Shown here piece after piece: positions 22,910 to 35,356 of a DNA stretch of 64,000 nt (the first letter of the stretch is position 1; each line of letters starts with the position of its first letter). A program made the translations under genes and the position numbers. The stretch is from contig CM046443.1 of NCBI GenBank assembly GCA_025506515.1, positions 22,865,898 to 22,929,897 of the forward strand, in the 5' to 3' direction. This stretch comes from Flaveria trinervia. Taxonomy: Eukaryota > Streptophyta > Magnoliopsida > Asterales > Asteraceae. The notes below the pieces were generated by a model. That model saw nothing but the letters and a program-made list of their open reading frames with translations. It did not search any database and was not told the DNA's origin.

Positions 22910-23808
22910 TGTTAGGATCAGTGATCTAGGTTTGATTGATTGAAGAGTATTGCAGCGGAATTCAATCAATGAATTAGTCGATTCACAAGAACAAAACGAT
23001 ATTCAATAAAGAACAAAGACGGTTATAGAGAGAGAGAATATCTGCAAATATATTTCATTCAATATTCGCTTTCGTGGTAAAAGAATGTCACAATAATGAT
23101 TAGGTCGACACCTCTTATATAGGAGATGTGACATCTGCTGATGTCACTTGATAGTGACATCTAACAGATTTATTACAACTGAAACACAACTACTGAAGAT
23201 GTCAAAACAGCTGACATCTTCTTACAAAAAGTTCTTAAGTGTTATCAGTTGTTATAACTACTAAAATATAAAACTACTGGAACTACTACGACTGAAGAAC
23301 AAGCTCTTCAGTCATTTTACAAAACTACTGAAACTAGAAATATAAAACTATTGATATCAGAACTACTGAAGAAGTACTCTTCAGCAGTTGTGACAAACTA
23401 CTGAGGCTTCGGTACTTGATCTTCAGACTTTGACCTTCAGATGTTTCATCAGCTGATGACTTCAGTAGATATCATCAGCTGATGTCTTCAGTCTTTGTCT
23501 TCAGACTTTGTACATCAGTTGTTGATCTTCAGCACTTATAAACACTTCAGCTGTTGTACTTCAGTACTTTGGTCTTTCAGCTTCAGCACTTGTGTTCTTC
23601 AGCTGTTCAGCTTCAGTACTTGTGTTCTTCAGCTGTTGTACTTCAGCACTTTAGTTCTTCAGCTGTTGAAGTCTTCAGCACTTGATCTTAAGCTGTTGAA
23701 GTCTTCAGCACTTGTCAAACTGCTGATGAAGCTTTCAGCAGTTATTGTGATACCATGTGGGACTTAGAGGTTTTCTGATCTTGGCTCATTGGTTCTTTTG
23801 GTCCAACA
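22910..23808 (-). repeat. 3' LTR of Copia B
   Basis: On the minus strand it starts TGTTGGACC and ends CCTAACA. The U3 (about 23760-23200) is packed with CTTCAG/CTGAAG and AGTAGTT/AACTACT motifs. One inverted pair at 23361-23389 has 12-bp arms with one mismatch (AACTACTGAAGA ... TCTTCAGCAGTT). A TATA box (TTATATA on plus, 23115-23121) follows, then a CT-rich leader. The open frames here (such as 23495-23767) are produced by the repeats. Confidence 0.93.
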
Positions 23809-23810
23809 AA

Positions 23811-23818
23811 CTCCCCCT
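23811..23818 (-). promoter_or_regulatory. Polypurine tract of Copia B
   Basis: AGGGGGAG on the minus strand, two bases from the 3' LTR. This purine run primes plus-strand DNA synthesis and has the form expected of Sireviruses. An identical AGGGGGAG lies inside the accessory ORF at 26189-26196. Confidence 0.85.
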
Positions 23819-24024
23819 GAACCAATGCAGCCAAAACCTCTAAATTATTTATTATCCCACTTATTGTTGGCAAAATGTTGGTCTTTTTCCTTCTCGATCA
23901 ATAGAGAAGATGACCCAGATAAGCTCCGGCCTGGGAAGAAATCTCAGATATTTGTTTGGCAAGGTATGAATGGGAACTCTGTTTTGGGGAACTGGACACA
24001 GAGTTGTTATCCCATTCATGAGAT

Positions 24025-27000
24025 TTACTTCCCCATAATGAGTCTGTATGACTCTCGAACATAGGCCTCAAGGAGAACAACTTGTTCCTCCTTGGAGAGT
24101 TCTTCTACTCCTCCTTCGAAGAAGAACTCTGGACCATAGTACTCAGATAAGTACTTCATGGTCCTGCCATTTTTAAGCTCCACTGTAGTTACCTCCCTAT
24201 AGACAAATTCATGAGGATGGGTGCCTTCAAGGAGTAACTGGTGCTCATTCTTCTGGATGTCTTCAAGCTTTTTATATAACAACCCCTTTTTGATCATCTT
24301 GTTTTCCAATAAAGCTTGAGGGGTCATCTTTGCTTGATGAGCTTTCTTGAATTCATCAATGATTTCCCAAGGTGTGACTACAATGGCCAACATGATGGTA
24401 GATTCTATTGTTTTTCTAACCTGGCCATTGTATCTGTGTGGAATAGTTCTTTTATGGATTCTAGAACTCACCCTGGGGTCTGGCTATACTCTCACTCTCT
24501 CCTTCTGATACTGAAAAGTGTGCCTGAGAGTGTACAGCCTCTGAGCATGCCCTTTCATGGCTTGAATAGATGATGACTGAGGAAATTCCTTGTCAACCAT
24601 CTTCAGTAGTTGCTCATCGTGCTGTTTCTGCTGTTCTTCATCTTCAATCTTGACTCTGACCATTTCCCTTTGAGAGTCAGGTGTGATCATGGGTTGACTT
24701 CTGGGTTTTGGTAGCTTTAGAACAGCAGAGAGTGGCAGACTACATCTTCATCCTCTTCTTCTTCTTCTTCTTCCATCCTCAGCACCCTTCTCCTCCTTCT
24801 AGGTGCATCACTGGATGATGGTTGGGTTGGTAAAGGAATTGGTTTTGAAGAAAGAGGATGTTTGGTGTTGGGCTTAGAGATTGGTTTGGAGATTTGAGGG
24901 GTAGGCATTGTTTGAGTGGGTGGAAGGGAAGGTTGATCCAGCATCTTTGTAGTAAGTTTCGCCTTTGTAAGTTTAGCCATTTCCAACCTTTTACCAGCCC
25001 CAGCCTCATCAAGGGCTTCAACAATAATCCCCTTGTGGAATTGCTCAGACAGACAGATTCTGGTGGCTATAGCCAGAATACTGTCCCTGGTCACCTCGCG
25101 AATCTCCATTAACGATCTTCCTAAGTATTTTGCAATGAAGCGGATCATTATCTCCAATCTCTCTTTTTCAAGAGCATCATACCCAGCCCATCGGGTTTGA
25201 ATCTCTTGCACTTCCAACCTTCTGACCTCACTATCCAATCTGGCTGTATCAAACCCTTGCCTGAAGAGTTGTTCAATTATTTTATCCATGGATCGGCTGT
25301 GTGTAGTGTCAGCTTCTTTTACCAGCTCTTCCAAGGATTTGTCTTCAGTTGGTTGATCCTCAGCACTTTTCTTGCGCTTGTAAGTGAGCAGTGGTTGCTT
25401 TTCTTTCTCCTCCTCTTGGGCTTGCTTCTCTTCCTTCTTTTCCTCTGTTCTTTTCCTCTTCTTTTCTTTCACTGCAGTACTCTCCCCTTTTTTGGATGCA
25501 TTGGAGGAAGGGGTTTGTACCGCAGAAAGTGTCTTTTGCACAACAGCATCAATCAAGGGTTGTAAAGTTGAGGAAAGCCTCTCATCAATGGCTTTAGTCA
25601 CAATAGCAGTGATTATGGGTGTGATGAGAGGGAGGGAATTTTGAAGTACAGCACCTATTTGCTCAGGAGGGTTCTGTTCCTGAGAAATAGGGCCTGAAGC
25701 AGAGGCAGGTGGTTGAGTTTGGAGTGGCTCAGTGTTTGGGGAACCTTCAACTGAAGGTGCCATCTGTGGGTTGGTGGAGGCAGATGGTCTTTCTCCTTGT
25801 GAAAGTTGGTCAAGTAGGTTTTGAAGCCTACTGACTTTCTTCAAGGATTGTGTTATGGGCAAGAACATCGTAGAAAAAGCCCAGGTCATCATCAGCCGAA
25901 GCTGTGAATCATCTGACTCCTGCTTGGAGCAGGATTGACATGCACTGGGTGTAGACCAGTTGTTGCATGTGCCCCTTTTGCTTGGTACTGGGGACTTCCA
26001 GCCTCAGGACAATGTCCATCATCAGCTGTTGCCTCTAGTGAGGTCTTAGCAATGTTACCAGCCTCATTCTGAGCATGTGCTGATTCAGAAGAGGTGGCAG
26101 CCTCACTAGATATTCTAAGCTCCTTATCTACACTAGGAGATAGAAGTGGTAAACCCCTGTGTTGTGGGTTCTCAATTGCACTGTGTTCCTCCCCCTGAAT
26201 TGTAGAGGTGTTTCCAGTAGTAAGTGGTTTCTGGGGAGGGGGTGAGGAGTGCAGTTGAGTCAGCACTTGTGCAACTATTAAAGTTGGGCTGTGTGGGGCG
26301 GTTGGATGGGGGAAGGGATAGAAGCAGTGTGCACCTAGGAAGGTTGGTGCTTTTCAATGGCAATCTCCTCAAGTGAGGAAGATCCTAGATATGTAGGTAC
26401 CCCTTGTGTGGTTGATGCAGGCTCCTGTTGAGAGGAAGCCTGAGCGGCTATGCTGGAAGAGTCATTGTATCCACTAGGGGGTTCGGACTAGTGGATATAT
26501 CCTGCGTTTGTGTTGCAGGGGCATCCTCAGGGGACTCAATTCCCTGAGTAGCCATTTTGGGTTTCTTTTTGGTGGGTTTGGTGGGGACTTTTGATTTGGA
26601 GGTGGTGGTTGTGGGTTCCAGCTGCGTGGGTTTGCGCAGCTTGGCAGCCATTTGAGTGTCTGGTCAGAGTTGTGCCGGGAGTATACTTCGGCAGAACAGC
26701 CGTAGCAGGGACTCCCAAGCCAACAAGTCCCTCAGCATTAAGCTGGTTTGTAATGATGGCCATTATGAACCGTGGATATAGTATCCAACGGTTACAGTTA
26801 GTTTTTGAGCCATATCCTTGAGCTCCGAAAATATTATTTCTGAAAAGTTTAGCGGTGTTGCTCAAGAATAGAATACATTACCTGCTGCCACTTTGTCGAC
26901 ATTTGATCCCAAGACGAAGTCTTAGGAGCCAAACATACATTCACCATGTGAAAAATTAGGCGTTCAGCGTCATGGAAGTGTTTTCATGATAGTGGAGGCA

Positions 27001-27362
27001 CTGAGATTGCCTTGATATCCATGTTGGGCAAAGGATAGATCTGTGGTGCCCTTGGGATATCTAGCAGGAGAAATAGCATCATCCAGAGAAAGAATTTGGC
27101 GGATTATTGCAGGAGTGATGACCACTTCTTTGTTGTTAACGACCGACTGGAGAGATGGTGTGTTGTTCTCCCCAGTGATAATAGTAACGTTCATCCAAAA
27201 TTGTTGGAGGGATTCGGCATGTAGTATGGGATTCAAAAGAAATGCCGTTTTGTATTGGGACTGAACCATAAGATCGATAGCAGTATCGAACTTAGCCCAG
27301 ACAGGCGATTTAGTAAGGTAGGCAACACAGTTGTGTCGCGGTTTAATTTGCATGGACGCCAT
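24025..27362 (-). pseudogene. Retrotransposon accessory ORF (aORF), copy B
   Basis: About 1,100 codons, read from ATG 27362 and broken by frameshifts near 26970-26870, 26540, 26200 and 24700. The N-terminal domain (27362-26970) reads CVAYLTKSPVWAKFDTAIDL, QSQYKTAFLLNP, HAESLQQFWMNV and KEVVITPAIIRQILSLDDA. That is the same pattern as copies F, D and A2. A Pro/Thr/Ser/Gln-rich middle follows (26650-25900). The longest open piece (25892-24717) contains a helical stretch, a K/E-rich basic-acidic block (KKGESTAVKEKKRKRTEEKK), a predicted coiled region (EEIQTRW...KERLEIMIRF type) and a tail of Glu residues. The C-terminal piece (24471-24025) is charged, with VTTVELKNGRTMKYLSEYYG. No signal peptide or convincing membrane helix is seen, so a classical envelope is unlikely. 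It sits after pol and before the PPT, the env-like position of Sireviruses. Confidence 0.7.
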
Positions 27363-27379
27363 TGAGAAGAGAGAAGTTT

Positions 27380-28048
27380 TGGAGAGGAACGTTAGGTTTG
27401 AAGAAGATGAAGCATTGAAGGATTAGGTCAGGGATATTTATAGGGTACAGGTAAGAAAACGACTGAAGGATGTGGTGTTAGTCATCAGTAGTTTTAAACG
27501 ACTGTTGACATGGTATTATCCTTTCAGACGTTGAAACACTGAAGTCGTGGTGTTAGGCATAGAAGTTAAAAACTACTGAAGACCGTGGTTTTGACTTCAG
27601 ATGATTGAAACAACTGAGGACTGGTATTAGTCATCAGTAGTTCATAAAATTACTAAAGACATGGTGTTTGTCATCAGTAGTTGTGAATGAAACAGCAGTT
27701 GTTGAAACAACTGAAGAGAAGGTTCTCTTCAGTAGTTGTCATCAATTCATAGCCTTTCAGCTGTTTCATACTGTCCTCAACACTTACTCATCAGACTTTG
27801 CATATGATTTTCAGGTGTTTCATAAGACATCAGTACTTATCTGTTTATACTGATTTCAGTAGTTGTAACTACATCAGTAGGTTTAACTACATCAGTAGTT
27901 TGGAACAGATAAAGTACTTCAGTACTTTGAGGCATTTAGCCATCAGTAGTTATAAAAACTACTAAAGGAAAAAGACATCAGTACTTATATGTGACATGGG
28001 TACCAATGATCATCAGTAATTACTACTGAAATCATCAGTAGTTGTCAC
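27380..28048 (-). promoter_or_regulatory. Pol-aORF spacer with TATA box and motif array
   Basis: Non-coding. It repeats the element's own LTR motif many times (ATCAGTAGTT, ACTGAAG). One inverted pair at 27710-27733 has perfect 11-bp arms (ACTGAAGAGAA, then GG, then TTCTCTTCAGT). On the minus strand a TATA box, TATAAATA in context CCTATAAATATCC, lies at 27442-27435. It is 73 bp before the aORF start at 27362 and is followed by a CT-rich leader. This is the order found in the LTR (array, TATA, leader), so it looks like a dedicated promoter for the aORF. Confidence 0.6.
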
Positions 28049-31000
28049 TTATTCTAAGTGCAGCATACCAAGCCTTAACACAAGGTTTTGGAAAGTAGAA
28101 CTATCCAAAGGCTTAGTAAAAATATCTGCAAGCTCATCAGCACTAGGCACAAACTTAGGATCAATCAGACCTTTTTCAAAACAATCCCGAATAAAATGAT
28201 GTCTGATCTCTATATGTTTGGTCCTAGAGTGCTGGACTGGATTTTTGACAATACACAGAGCTGAAGCACTATCCATTACAATGGAGTCTTAGTCTCTGTA
28301 ATGCCATAATCCAGAAGTTGGTTCTGAAGCCAGAGTACCTGAGAGGTGCAACTTGCAGCAGCAATGTACTCGGCCTCAGCAGTTGATGTAGCAACAGATG
28401 TTTGTTTCTACTCTGCCAAGAAATCAAATAGTTGCCTAGGAATTGACAACCACCAGAAGTTGACTTTCTAGTTAACTTGCACCCTGCATAGTCACTATCT
28501 GAAAAAGCAACTAATTTGCAAGAGTGTCCAGTGGAATACCATAAACCCAGAGATTGTGTACCTTGCAAATATCTAAAGATTCTCTTGACTGCAATCAAAT
28601 GAGACTCTTTAGGAGCAGCCTGAAATCTAGCACAAACACATGTAGCAAACATAATATCTGGTCTAGAAGCTGTTAGATACATCAAGGACCCAATCATACA
28701 TCTGTAAAGCGTTTCATCAACAGCTTTACCTTTCTGATCAGCATCCAGTTGTGTGGTGTTGCACATGGGAGTAGAACAGGGCTTACAGTTTTGTAAATCA
28801 AACTTATTCAAAAGATCTTTTGTATATTTTGACTGATGAATAAAGGTTCCATCAGCCTTTTGTTTGATTTGCAAGCCTAGAAAGAACTGTAATTCTCCCA
28901 TTGCACTCATTTCAAACCTCTTTTCATTAATGTTGTAAAATCATCACACAACTGGGGATCAGAGGATGCAAAAATAATATCATCAACATAAATCTAAACA
29001 AGTAGCTTATGCTGATCCACCTTCTTAATAAACAAAGTTTTATCAATGGAGCCTCTAGTGAAATTATTCTTAAGAAGAAAAGTAGAGAGTGTCTCATACC
29101 AGGCTCTAGGAGCTTGTTTCAACCCATAAAGAGCCTTATCAAGTTTGTACACCCATTCAGGATGTTTATTATCCTCAAAGCCTGGTGGTTGACACACATA
29201 AACTTCTTCCTTTATTTTACCATATAAAAATGCACTTTTAACATCCATTTGAAAAACTTTAAGATTGTGGAATGCAGCATAGGCTAAGAACAATCTGATT
29301 GCCTCTAGTCTGGCTACAGGGGCAAAGGTTTCATCATAATCAATACCTCTTCTTGTGAAAACCCCTGTACAACCAGTCTAGTCTTGTTCTTAACAATAAG
29401 CCCATTTTCATCGGTTTATTCCTAAACCACCCATTTAGTGCCTATTACACACTTACCTGGGGGAAGAGGAACAAGTTCCCACACTTGCTGTTTCTTGAAC
29501 TGAAGTAGCTCAAGCTGCATAGCTTCAACCCATCCATTGTCTCTCAAAGCAACATGGTAGTTCTTTGGCTCTAGCTGACTGATGAAGAGAGCATAGAAGC
29601 AGAAGTTAGACAATTGACTTCTGGTTGAAACACCAGCATTGATATCACCAATAATGAGTCATGGGGTGATTCTTCAGTTCTTGATAAACAATGAGATCTG
29701 TGCAAGTGTTTGTAGAACCTTCAGCACCAGCAGCAGATGTTGATGTAGACTCTTGAAACCAAGAATTTGATGGTAACTCAAAAGATGTAGAGGAAACAGA
29801 GATCTCATCAGCATTTGTTGTGGATGGAACTGCTGAAGCTACAGGAACATCAAGTTTAGCAGACAAGGCAGTTGGTCACTAAACTTGAATAGGTGAGTAT
29901 TGATATTATCATCATCATCATCAATACCACCAGGTGGAAGACATGCTGCAGAAGATGATTGAGCCACAGGATCTGCAACAGCTGGAGGTTGATAAGGAAC
30001 ATATTGCAGTATGTCCAAATCAAACAACTCCACAGGGTTTTGTGGAATCTTGTCCAAAGGAGATTCATTAAACTTCACATGCAGAGTCTCTTCAACTATC
30101 TTTGTTCTGCAGTTGAAGAAGACTGTATGCCTTGCAAGTAGATGAATAACCAACAAAATACCAGCATCCACCTTAGGATCAAATTATGGAGTTGATCCTT
30201 TGTGTTGAGAATAAAACAGGGACATCCAAATGCTTTGAAAAATGAAATCAGAGGAGCCAAATGATGGAGAACTTCATATGGAGTCTTCATCAACCTCTGA
30301 TTTACTAAAACTCTATTCTGCACATAGCAAGCTGTGTTGACAGCTTCAGCCCAAAAGGTCAGTGGCAAACCAGAGTCAGCCAGCATGGACCTTGCAGCTT
30401 CAATGAGGGTCCTGTTCTTTCTCTCCACTACTCCATTTTGTTCTGGAGTCCTGGGGATGCTAAACTGCCTTTTGATTCCCTTTGAGAGATAGAATTCATC
30501 AAGTGTATGATTCCTGAATTCAGTTCCATTATCACTCCTGATACACTTGACTGGAAGGGAATACTGCTTCTCAATATACAACACAAAGTTAATAACTTTC
30601 TGAGCAACCTCATCCTTTGAATGTAGAAAGAAAGTCCATACAAATCTGGAGTAATCATCCACAATTACCAGACAGTATTTCTTCTTTGCCATGCTCATCA
30701 CTCTCACAGGACCAAATAGATCCATATGCAGTAATTGCAAGCAGGCAGTGGACTTAGGTTCTTCAATAGGAGGGAATGAGACTTTGTGCTGTTTTCCTTT
30801 TAAACAAGCAGTGCAGGTTTCATCACAGTGGAACTCCTTTATTGGTAAGCCTCTGACTAAACTATTGTGGATAAGCTGATTCATGTTTTTGAAATTAACA
30901 TGACCCAGCCTTCTGTGCCACAGTTTAGATTCTTGAGAAGAGGCTTTGGAAAATAGGCAAGGATTGCCTTTGAGATCTATTTTCTTGGAAAGATCTAAGG

Positions 31001-31387
31001 CATACACTCTTCCTGTCCTGTTGGCTCTCAGGAGAGTGTGATCATCCAACACCTTGTCAATCAAGTGCAAAACTTTGGATGACAGAATCCTACAGTTCTG
31101 ACTGGTGAAAAGAGCAACATGGCCTTTATCACACATTTGACTGACACTCAAGAGATTGTACTTGAGATTTTCCACATGATTAACATCATCAAATTTGATT
31201 TCTCCATTGGAGACAAAGCCTTTACCAATGATGTAACCCCTAGCATCATTGCCAAAAGAAACAAATCCCTTCTTTCTTGAGAGTAGTCATGAAGAAGAGA
31301 GCTGTTCCCAGTCATGTGCATAGATCCCCCACTGTCTACATACCAGATGCTACTTTGGCATGTTGAGAACCCTGCAAAAATAAACAA
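28049..31387 (-). pseudogene. Copia B pol (PR-IN-RT-RH)
   Basis: Protease: WYVDSGGSMHMTG near 31345-31305, catalytic Asp present. Integrase is mostly intact in the 359-residue frame 31175-30096. It has a zinc domain with H87, H92, C121 and C124, and a catalytic triad D152, D215, E251 (DX35E exact) in MDLFGP, DNGTEF and VVERKNRT. RT: QLELLQFKKQQVWELVP, then FQMDVKSAFLYGKIKEEVYV and YKLDKALYGLKQAPRAWYE. The polymerase motif YVDD (28990-28960) is preceded two codons earlier by an in-frame TAG (28994-28996). RT C-terminus and RNase H occupy 28910-28049 (MIGSLMYLTASRPDIMFA, FSDSDYAG, KHIEIRHHFIRDC, DIFTKPL), with a frameshift near 28280-28400. Stops also lie between integrase and RT. PR before IN before RT is the Copia order. 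Confidence 0.92.
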
Positions 31388-31397
31388 TCAGTTAGTT

Positions 31398-34210
31398 TTA
31401 GAGACCCAACCTTTTTGGTTTTGGGCCTGGTCTCATCAATAGATGGTAAACTAACAGGTTTATTTGAAACAAAGCCTGAGAGGAAGAAGATGGTGAAGAA
31501 GAGGAATCCTTTGGCTTGGATCTCCTTTTCTGTGGTTTCAACATAGGAGCATCTAGTTGGTTAACTCTACCCAACAGATGTTGAACCATCATAACCAGCT
31601 GTGTCTGATTTTGTGATAAAGCTTTCAGCTCATCAGACACATTGCCAGTGGAGTTTGATAAGTTCCTATGTTGCACCTTCTTCTTCTGAGCACTCTCAGC
31701 TGTCACTGTTTAACCCCTTCCTTTTTGGATTTCTTTGAGGACTTAAGGGTTACAGGATTTGATGTTGCTGATACAAATGTGGTCTCAAACTCAGTTTTCA
31801 TTTTTACCATTTTCTCTTTAATTTCTCTTTTTGTTTGAGTTTGGAACCTCTTTTGTACCAGCAATCATCTGTAAGATGATTGAACAAACCACATACTTCA
31901 CATGGTTTCTTCTTCATCTTAGGTTGATCATCAACTAAAGAGGGTGAAGCAACTAGAGACTGCTCTTCAATGCTTTGGAAGCATTGTTTGCTTTCTTGAC
32001 TGCCTCTTTAGTAGTCTTCAAACTCTTTCTACTGACAGTTTTCTTCTCTTCAGTACTGACAGCAGTTGGAGTTTGAACTTCAGGTGTAAATCTGCTCTCT
32101 AGTCCTTTCAGGACTTTCAGAATTAACTCCTGAGTTGATCAACTCATTGATCATGTGAGTGTTAGCATTTGAACCATCAACATCAGCTGATAGGTTCAGA
32201 GAGGGCTTGATGCTGACTGCTACTTCTGATTGTGCTGTATCAGAAAGTAGATCACATGATGAGATGGATTGGTTATCACTCTCACCATCAAATTCTACCT
32301 CTGCTCTTGGAGTAAAATCTGTAGGTGGAGCAGTGTGATTGTAACCAATGCCAAACTTCACACTGGAAGCAGATTGCTTACTAAGAAGCATTTCAAAACC
32401 TTTGCATGATTGTACCCATCTATCACACTCTACCTGGGTAACTGCAAGGGTTTCTTTGAGATCTTTATACTTCTCTAGAAGTATCTCTTCCCTGGCTTAT
32501 CATCAGTTATTTGGCATTTCAATTTGTAAATCTCATCATTTTTATCATTAAGCACAGACTCAAATTCAGCTTTGTTTTGGAAATTATTTGTTCTAGCTCA
32601 ATGTTCTTGTTGATTAAAGCTACATTTGCTTCTCTAATAGATGCAAATGCTGCTATGCATGTGTCAGAACATAATTTGGCTTTTGCCTCAGAGGATACCT
32701 GTGATACCTTGGTGTAGAGGCATTAGAGGATGAAGTATCAGCAGAATCCAAAGCCATAAGAGCTAGATTCCAAATGGACTGTCACCACCGTGTTGACCAG
32801 CACCTGAGAACAGTTGTTCATGACCAGACATGTCATCTGGTAAACTGCTCCAGTCAACAACTCCTGGGGTGAAGAAGCTGTGTTGTTGAGGTTGACTTTG
32901 TTGATGAGATTGGGAAGGCTGTGGTTCAGGCAATGCTTTGGTTGTTGTGCAATTGGAGCTTGAACAGAATTTGGTTGAGGCACATAATAGCAGGGATAAG
33001 GATATGACATTTGACCCTGGGAACAAAGTATGCAGGAGATCTAGGATGTGAATAATGACCAGAACCAGCAGGATGTTGCCCTCTGTTTTGTGGACTAGTA
33101 CTAGGAAAAGTCACAAAGGGTGCAGAAGAGTTAGATCCAGTTGATCTACACTCTCTTGCAAAGTGTCCTAGCCTTTGGCATTTGTGACACCTCAACTTAC
33201 TCTTGTCAAAACCAACTTTGGTTTTGCCAGAGAGTCCAGGAAATTTCCTGCCAGTTCTCTTGTAGAACTTCTGAGATCTGATATTAATCAGTGCCATCTG
33301 GCTCAGAATATCCATCTCTTCTAGATCATCATCAGCTATTCCTTTCAGATCATCCATTATGAAAATAAATTGTCACTATTACTGCCAGAATGACTCTCAA
33401 TACAACAAATGCATGATCAGAAACTTTTGAAGAGAAATCTATATGCTCATCATAATTGCTTTCAGATGCAGCATATTCTGACTCATGACCAACCAAGGCA
33501 GTATTGCCTGGTACAAAGTCATCAGTGAGCTTTCTGATGAGGACAGTTTCCTCTTCTGCTCTATCTCTCTTTCAAATGTAAGCAGTTTCCCATGAGTTGG
33601 GTGAGAGATAGGCCTTCTAGATTTGCACTGGAGCGTAGGACAATAGTGTATGTGTCCCATCTCTCAGGAGTGATCTAGGAATCTGTTGTTCATCTGGCTA
33701 TTGGTGTATTCCTGTTTCACCATTTTCAGCTCAGATATCAAGCAGGAAAAGCGCTCAAACTGTTGAGTCAGTGTCTCACCCTTTCTATGAGAGAATGTCT
33801 CATATTGTTGGGCAAGGATCTCTCTATTGTTTGCTAAGACCTCATCAGTGCCACCGAATTGTTCCTTCAGGGCATTCCAGAGATCATGAGCAGTTTCATG
33901 ATGCATAAGCCTGAATAGATTTCATTAGGCAGTGCCATGGCCAGAATTCCATGGGCTTTAGCATCAATCTCAAATAGTTTCCGATCTTCATTAGAGTATT
34001 GTTCCTTCTTCTTCGGAACCATTTGATTGGTTTCCGGATTGTTCACCATAGGCTTATGTGGTCCATGTACCACAGATGTCAACAACCTGAACTGTTAACA
34101 GACAGGTGATGAAGCATTCTTCGTTGCCATATGTTATACTCGGTCCTAACCAGCATCGGAGGCTTGGTTGAGGAAACGATATTTTGAGGGTCATAAGAAG
34201 GAGTCGTCAT
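31398..34210 (-). pseudogene. Copia B gag
   Basis: Starts at ATG 34210-34208 (MTTPSYDPQNIVSS...). The capsid domain is split over frames: KKEQYSNEDRKLFEIDAKAHG (34085-33867), then AHDLWNALKEQFGGTDE...ETLTQQFERFSCLISELK (33906-33664). The nucleocapsid has a CCHC knuckle CHKCQRLGHFAREC (in 33357-32926). A second knuckle, CEVCGLFNHLTDDC, is near 31905-31860. Between them lie a charged, partly coiled-coil stretch and the FGIGYNHTAPP block (near 32350). At least five frameshifts or stops. Gag packages the RNA and forms the virus-like particle. Confidence 0.85.
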
Positions 34211-34420
34211 CTCAGATTCAATCAAATTCAGTTAAGCTAAAATAGATTTAGAACAAAAACGCAACAACCAATTGAACCAGAAGATCTCAAAATAAATGAA
34301 CGAAAGCGGCAGAAATTCAATTATCTATAACCAGTTCTTGCAAATACGCTAATTCAATCAAATACAGATATCAATTAGCAGTTTCAATGATCAATTGTTA
34401 GATTGATAATGATTAACCAT

Positions 34421-34432
34421 GCTCTGATACCA
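34421..34432 (-). promoter_or_regulatory. Primer binding site of Copia B
   Basis: Minus strand TGGTATCAGAGC, exact complement of initiator tRNA-Met, one base from the 5' LTR end at 34434. 34211-34420 between PBS and gag is a short leader in which I see no array. Confidence 0.9.
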
Positions 34433-34433
34433 C

Positions 34434-35356
34434 TGTTAGGATCAGTGATCTATGTTTGATTGATTGAAGAGTATTGCAGCGGAATTCAAACAATGAATTA
34501 GTCGATTCACAAGAACAAAACGATATTCAATAAAGAACAAAGACGGTTATAGAGAGAGAGAATATCTGCAAATATATTTCATTCAATATTCGCTTTCGTG
34601 GTAACCGAATGTCACAATAATGATTAGGTCGACACTCTTATATAAGAGATGTGACGCTGCTGATGTCACTTGATAGTGACATCTAACAGATTTATTACAA
34701 CTGAAACACAACTACTGAAGATGTCAAAACAGCTGACATCTTCTTACAAAAAGTTCTTAAGTGTTATCAGTTGTTTAACTACTGAAATATAAAACTACTG
34801 AAACTACAACGACTGAAGAACAAGCTCTTCAGTCGTTTTACAAAACTACTGAAACTAAAATATAAAACTACTGATATCACAACTACTGAAGAAGTACTCT
34901 TCAGCAGTTGTGACAAACTACTGAGGCTTCAGTACTTGATCTTCAGACTTTGACCTTCAGATGTTTCATCAGCTGATGACTTCAGTAGATATCATCAGCT
35001 GATGTTTTAGTCTTTGTCTTCAGACTTTGTACATCAGTTGTTGATCTTCAGCACTTATAAACACTTCAGCTGTTGTACTTTAGTACTTTGGTCTTTCAGC
35101 TTCAGCACTTGGGTTCTTCAGCTGTTCAGCTTCAGTACTTGTGTTCTTCAGCTGTTCAGCTTCATTACTTGTGTTCTTCAGCTGTTGTACTTCAGCACTT
35201 TAGTTCTTCAGCTGTTGAAGTCTTCAGCACTTGATCTTCAACTGTTGACGTCTTCGCACTTGTCAAACTGCTGATAAGCTTTCAGCAGTTGTTGTGATAC
35301 CATCGTGGGACTTAGAGGTTTTCTGATCTTGGCTCATTGGTTCTTTTGGTCCAACA
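34434..35356 (-). repeat. 5' LTR of Copia B
   Basis: 923 bp, same TG...CA ends, motif array and TATA box (TTATATA about 34638-34644) as the 3' LTR. A few indels and substitutions separate the two copies, including an additional CTTCAGCTGTT-type unit near 35150. Followed by the target duplication TGGCA. Confidence 0.93.

Larger units (their letters stand above)
22910..35356 (-). mobile_element. Complete Copia element B (Sirevirus-like), nested
   Basis: 12,447 bp, bounded by LTRs 22910-23808 (3') and 34434-35356 (5'). The exact target duplication TGGCA lies at 22905-22909 and 35357-35361, inside the Gypsy gag. Order on the minus strand: 5' LTR, PBS, gag, protease, integrase, RT, RNase H, promoter-like spacer, accessory ORF, PPT, 3' LTR. 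The extra ORF after pol, the AGGGGGAG polypurine tract and the large gag with zinc knuckles fit the Sirevirus/Maximus lineage. All ORFs carry stops or frameshifts except most of integrase. It is younger than the Gypsy element it interrupts. Confidence 0.95.

Noticed and set aside
23495..23767. Ser/Phe/Cys/Leu-rich repeated ORF (and the twin at 35014-35274)
   Set aside because: It is translation of the CTTCAG/AGTACTT motif array in the Copia B LTRs; the two copies are the two LTRs, not genes.
25197..25644. Hydrophobic plus-strand ORFs resembling membrane proteins
   Set aside because: Antisense shadows of the charged K/E-rich stretch of aORF B (GAA/AAG codons read backwards as Phe/Leu/Ser).
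24025..27362. Envelope protein for the ORF in env position
   Set aside because: No signal peptide, no convincing membrane helix, strongly charged composition; called only as accessory ORF.
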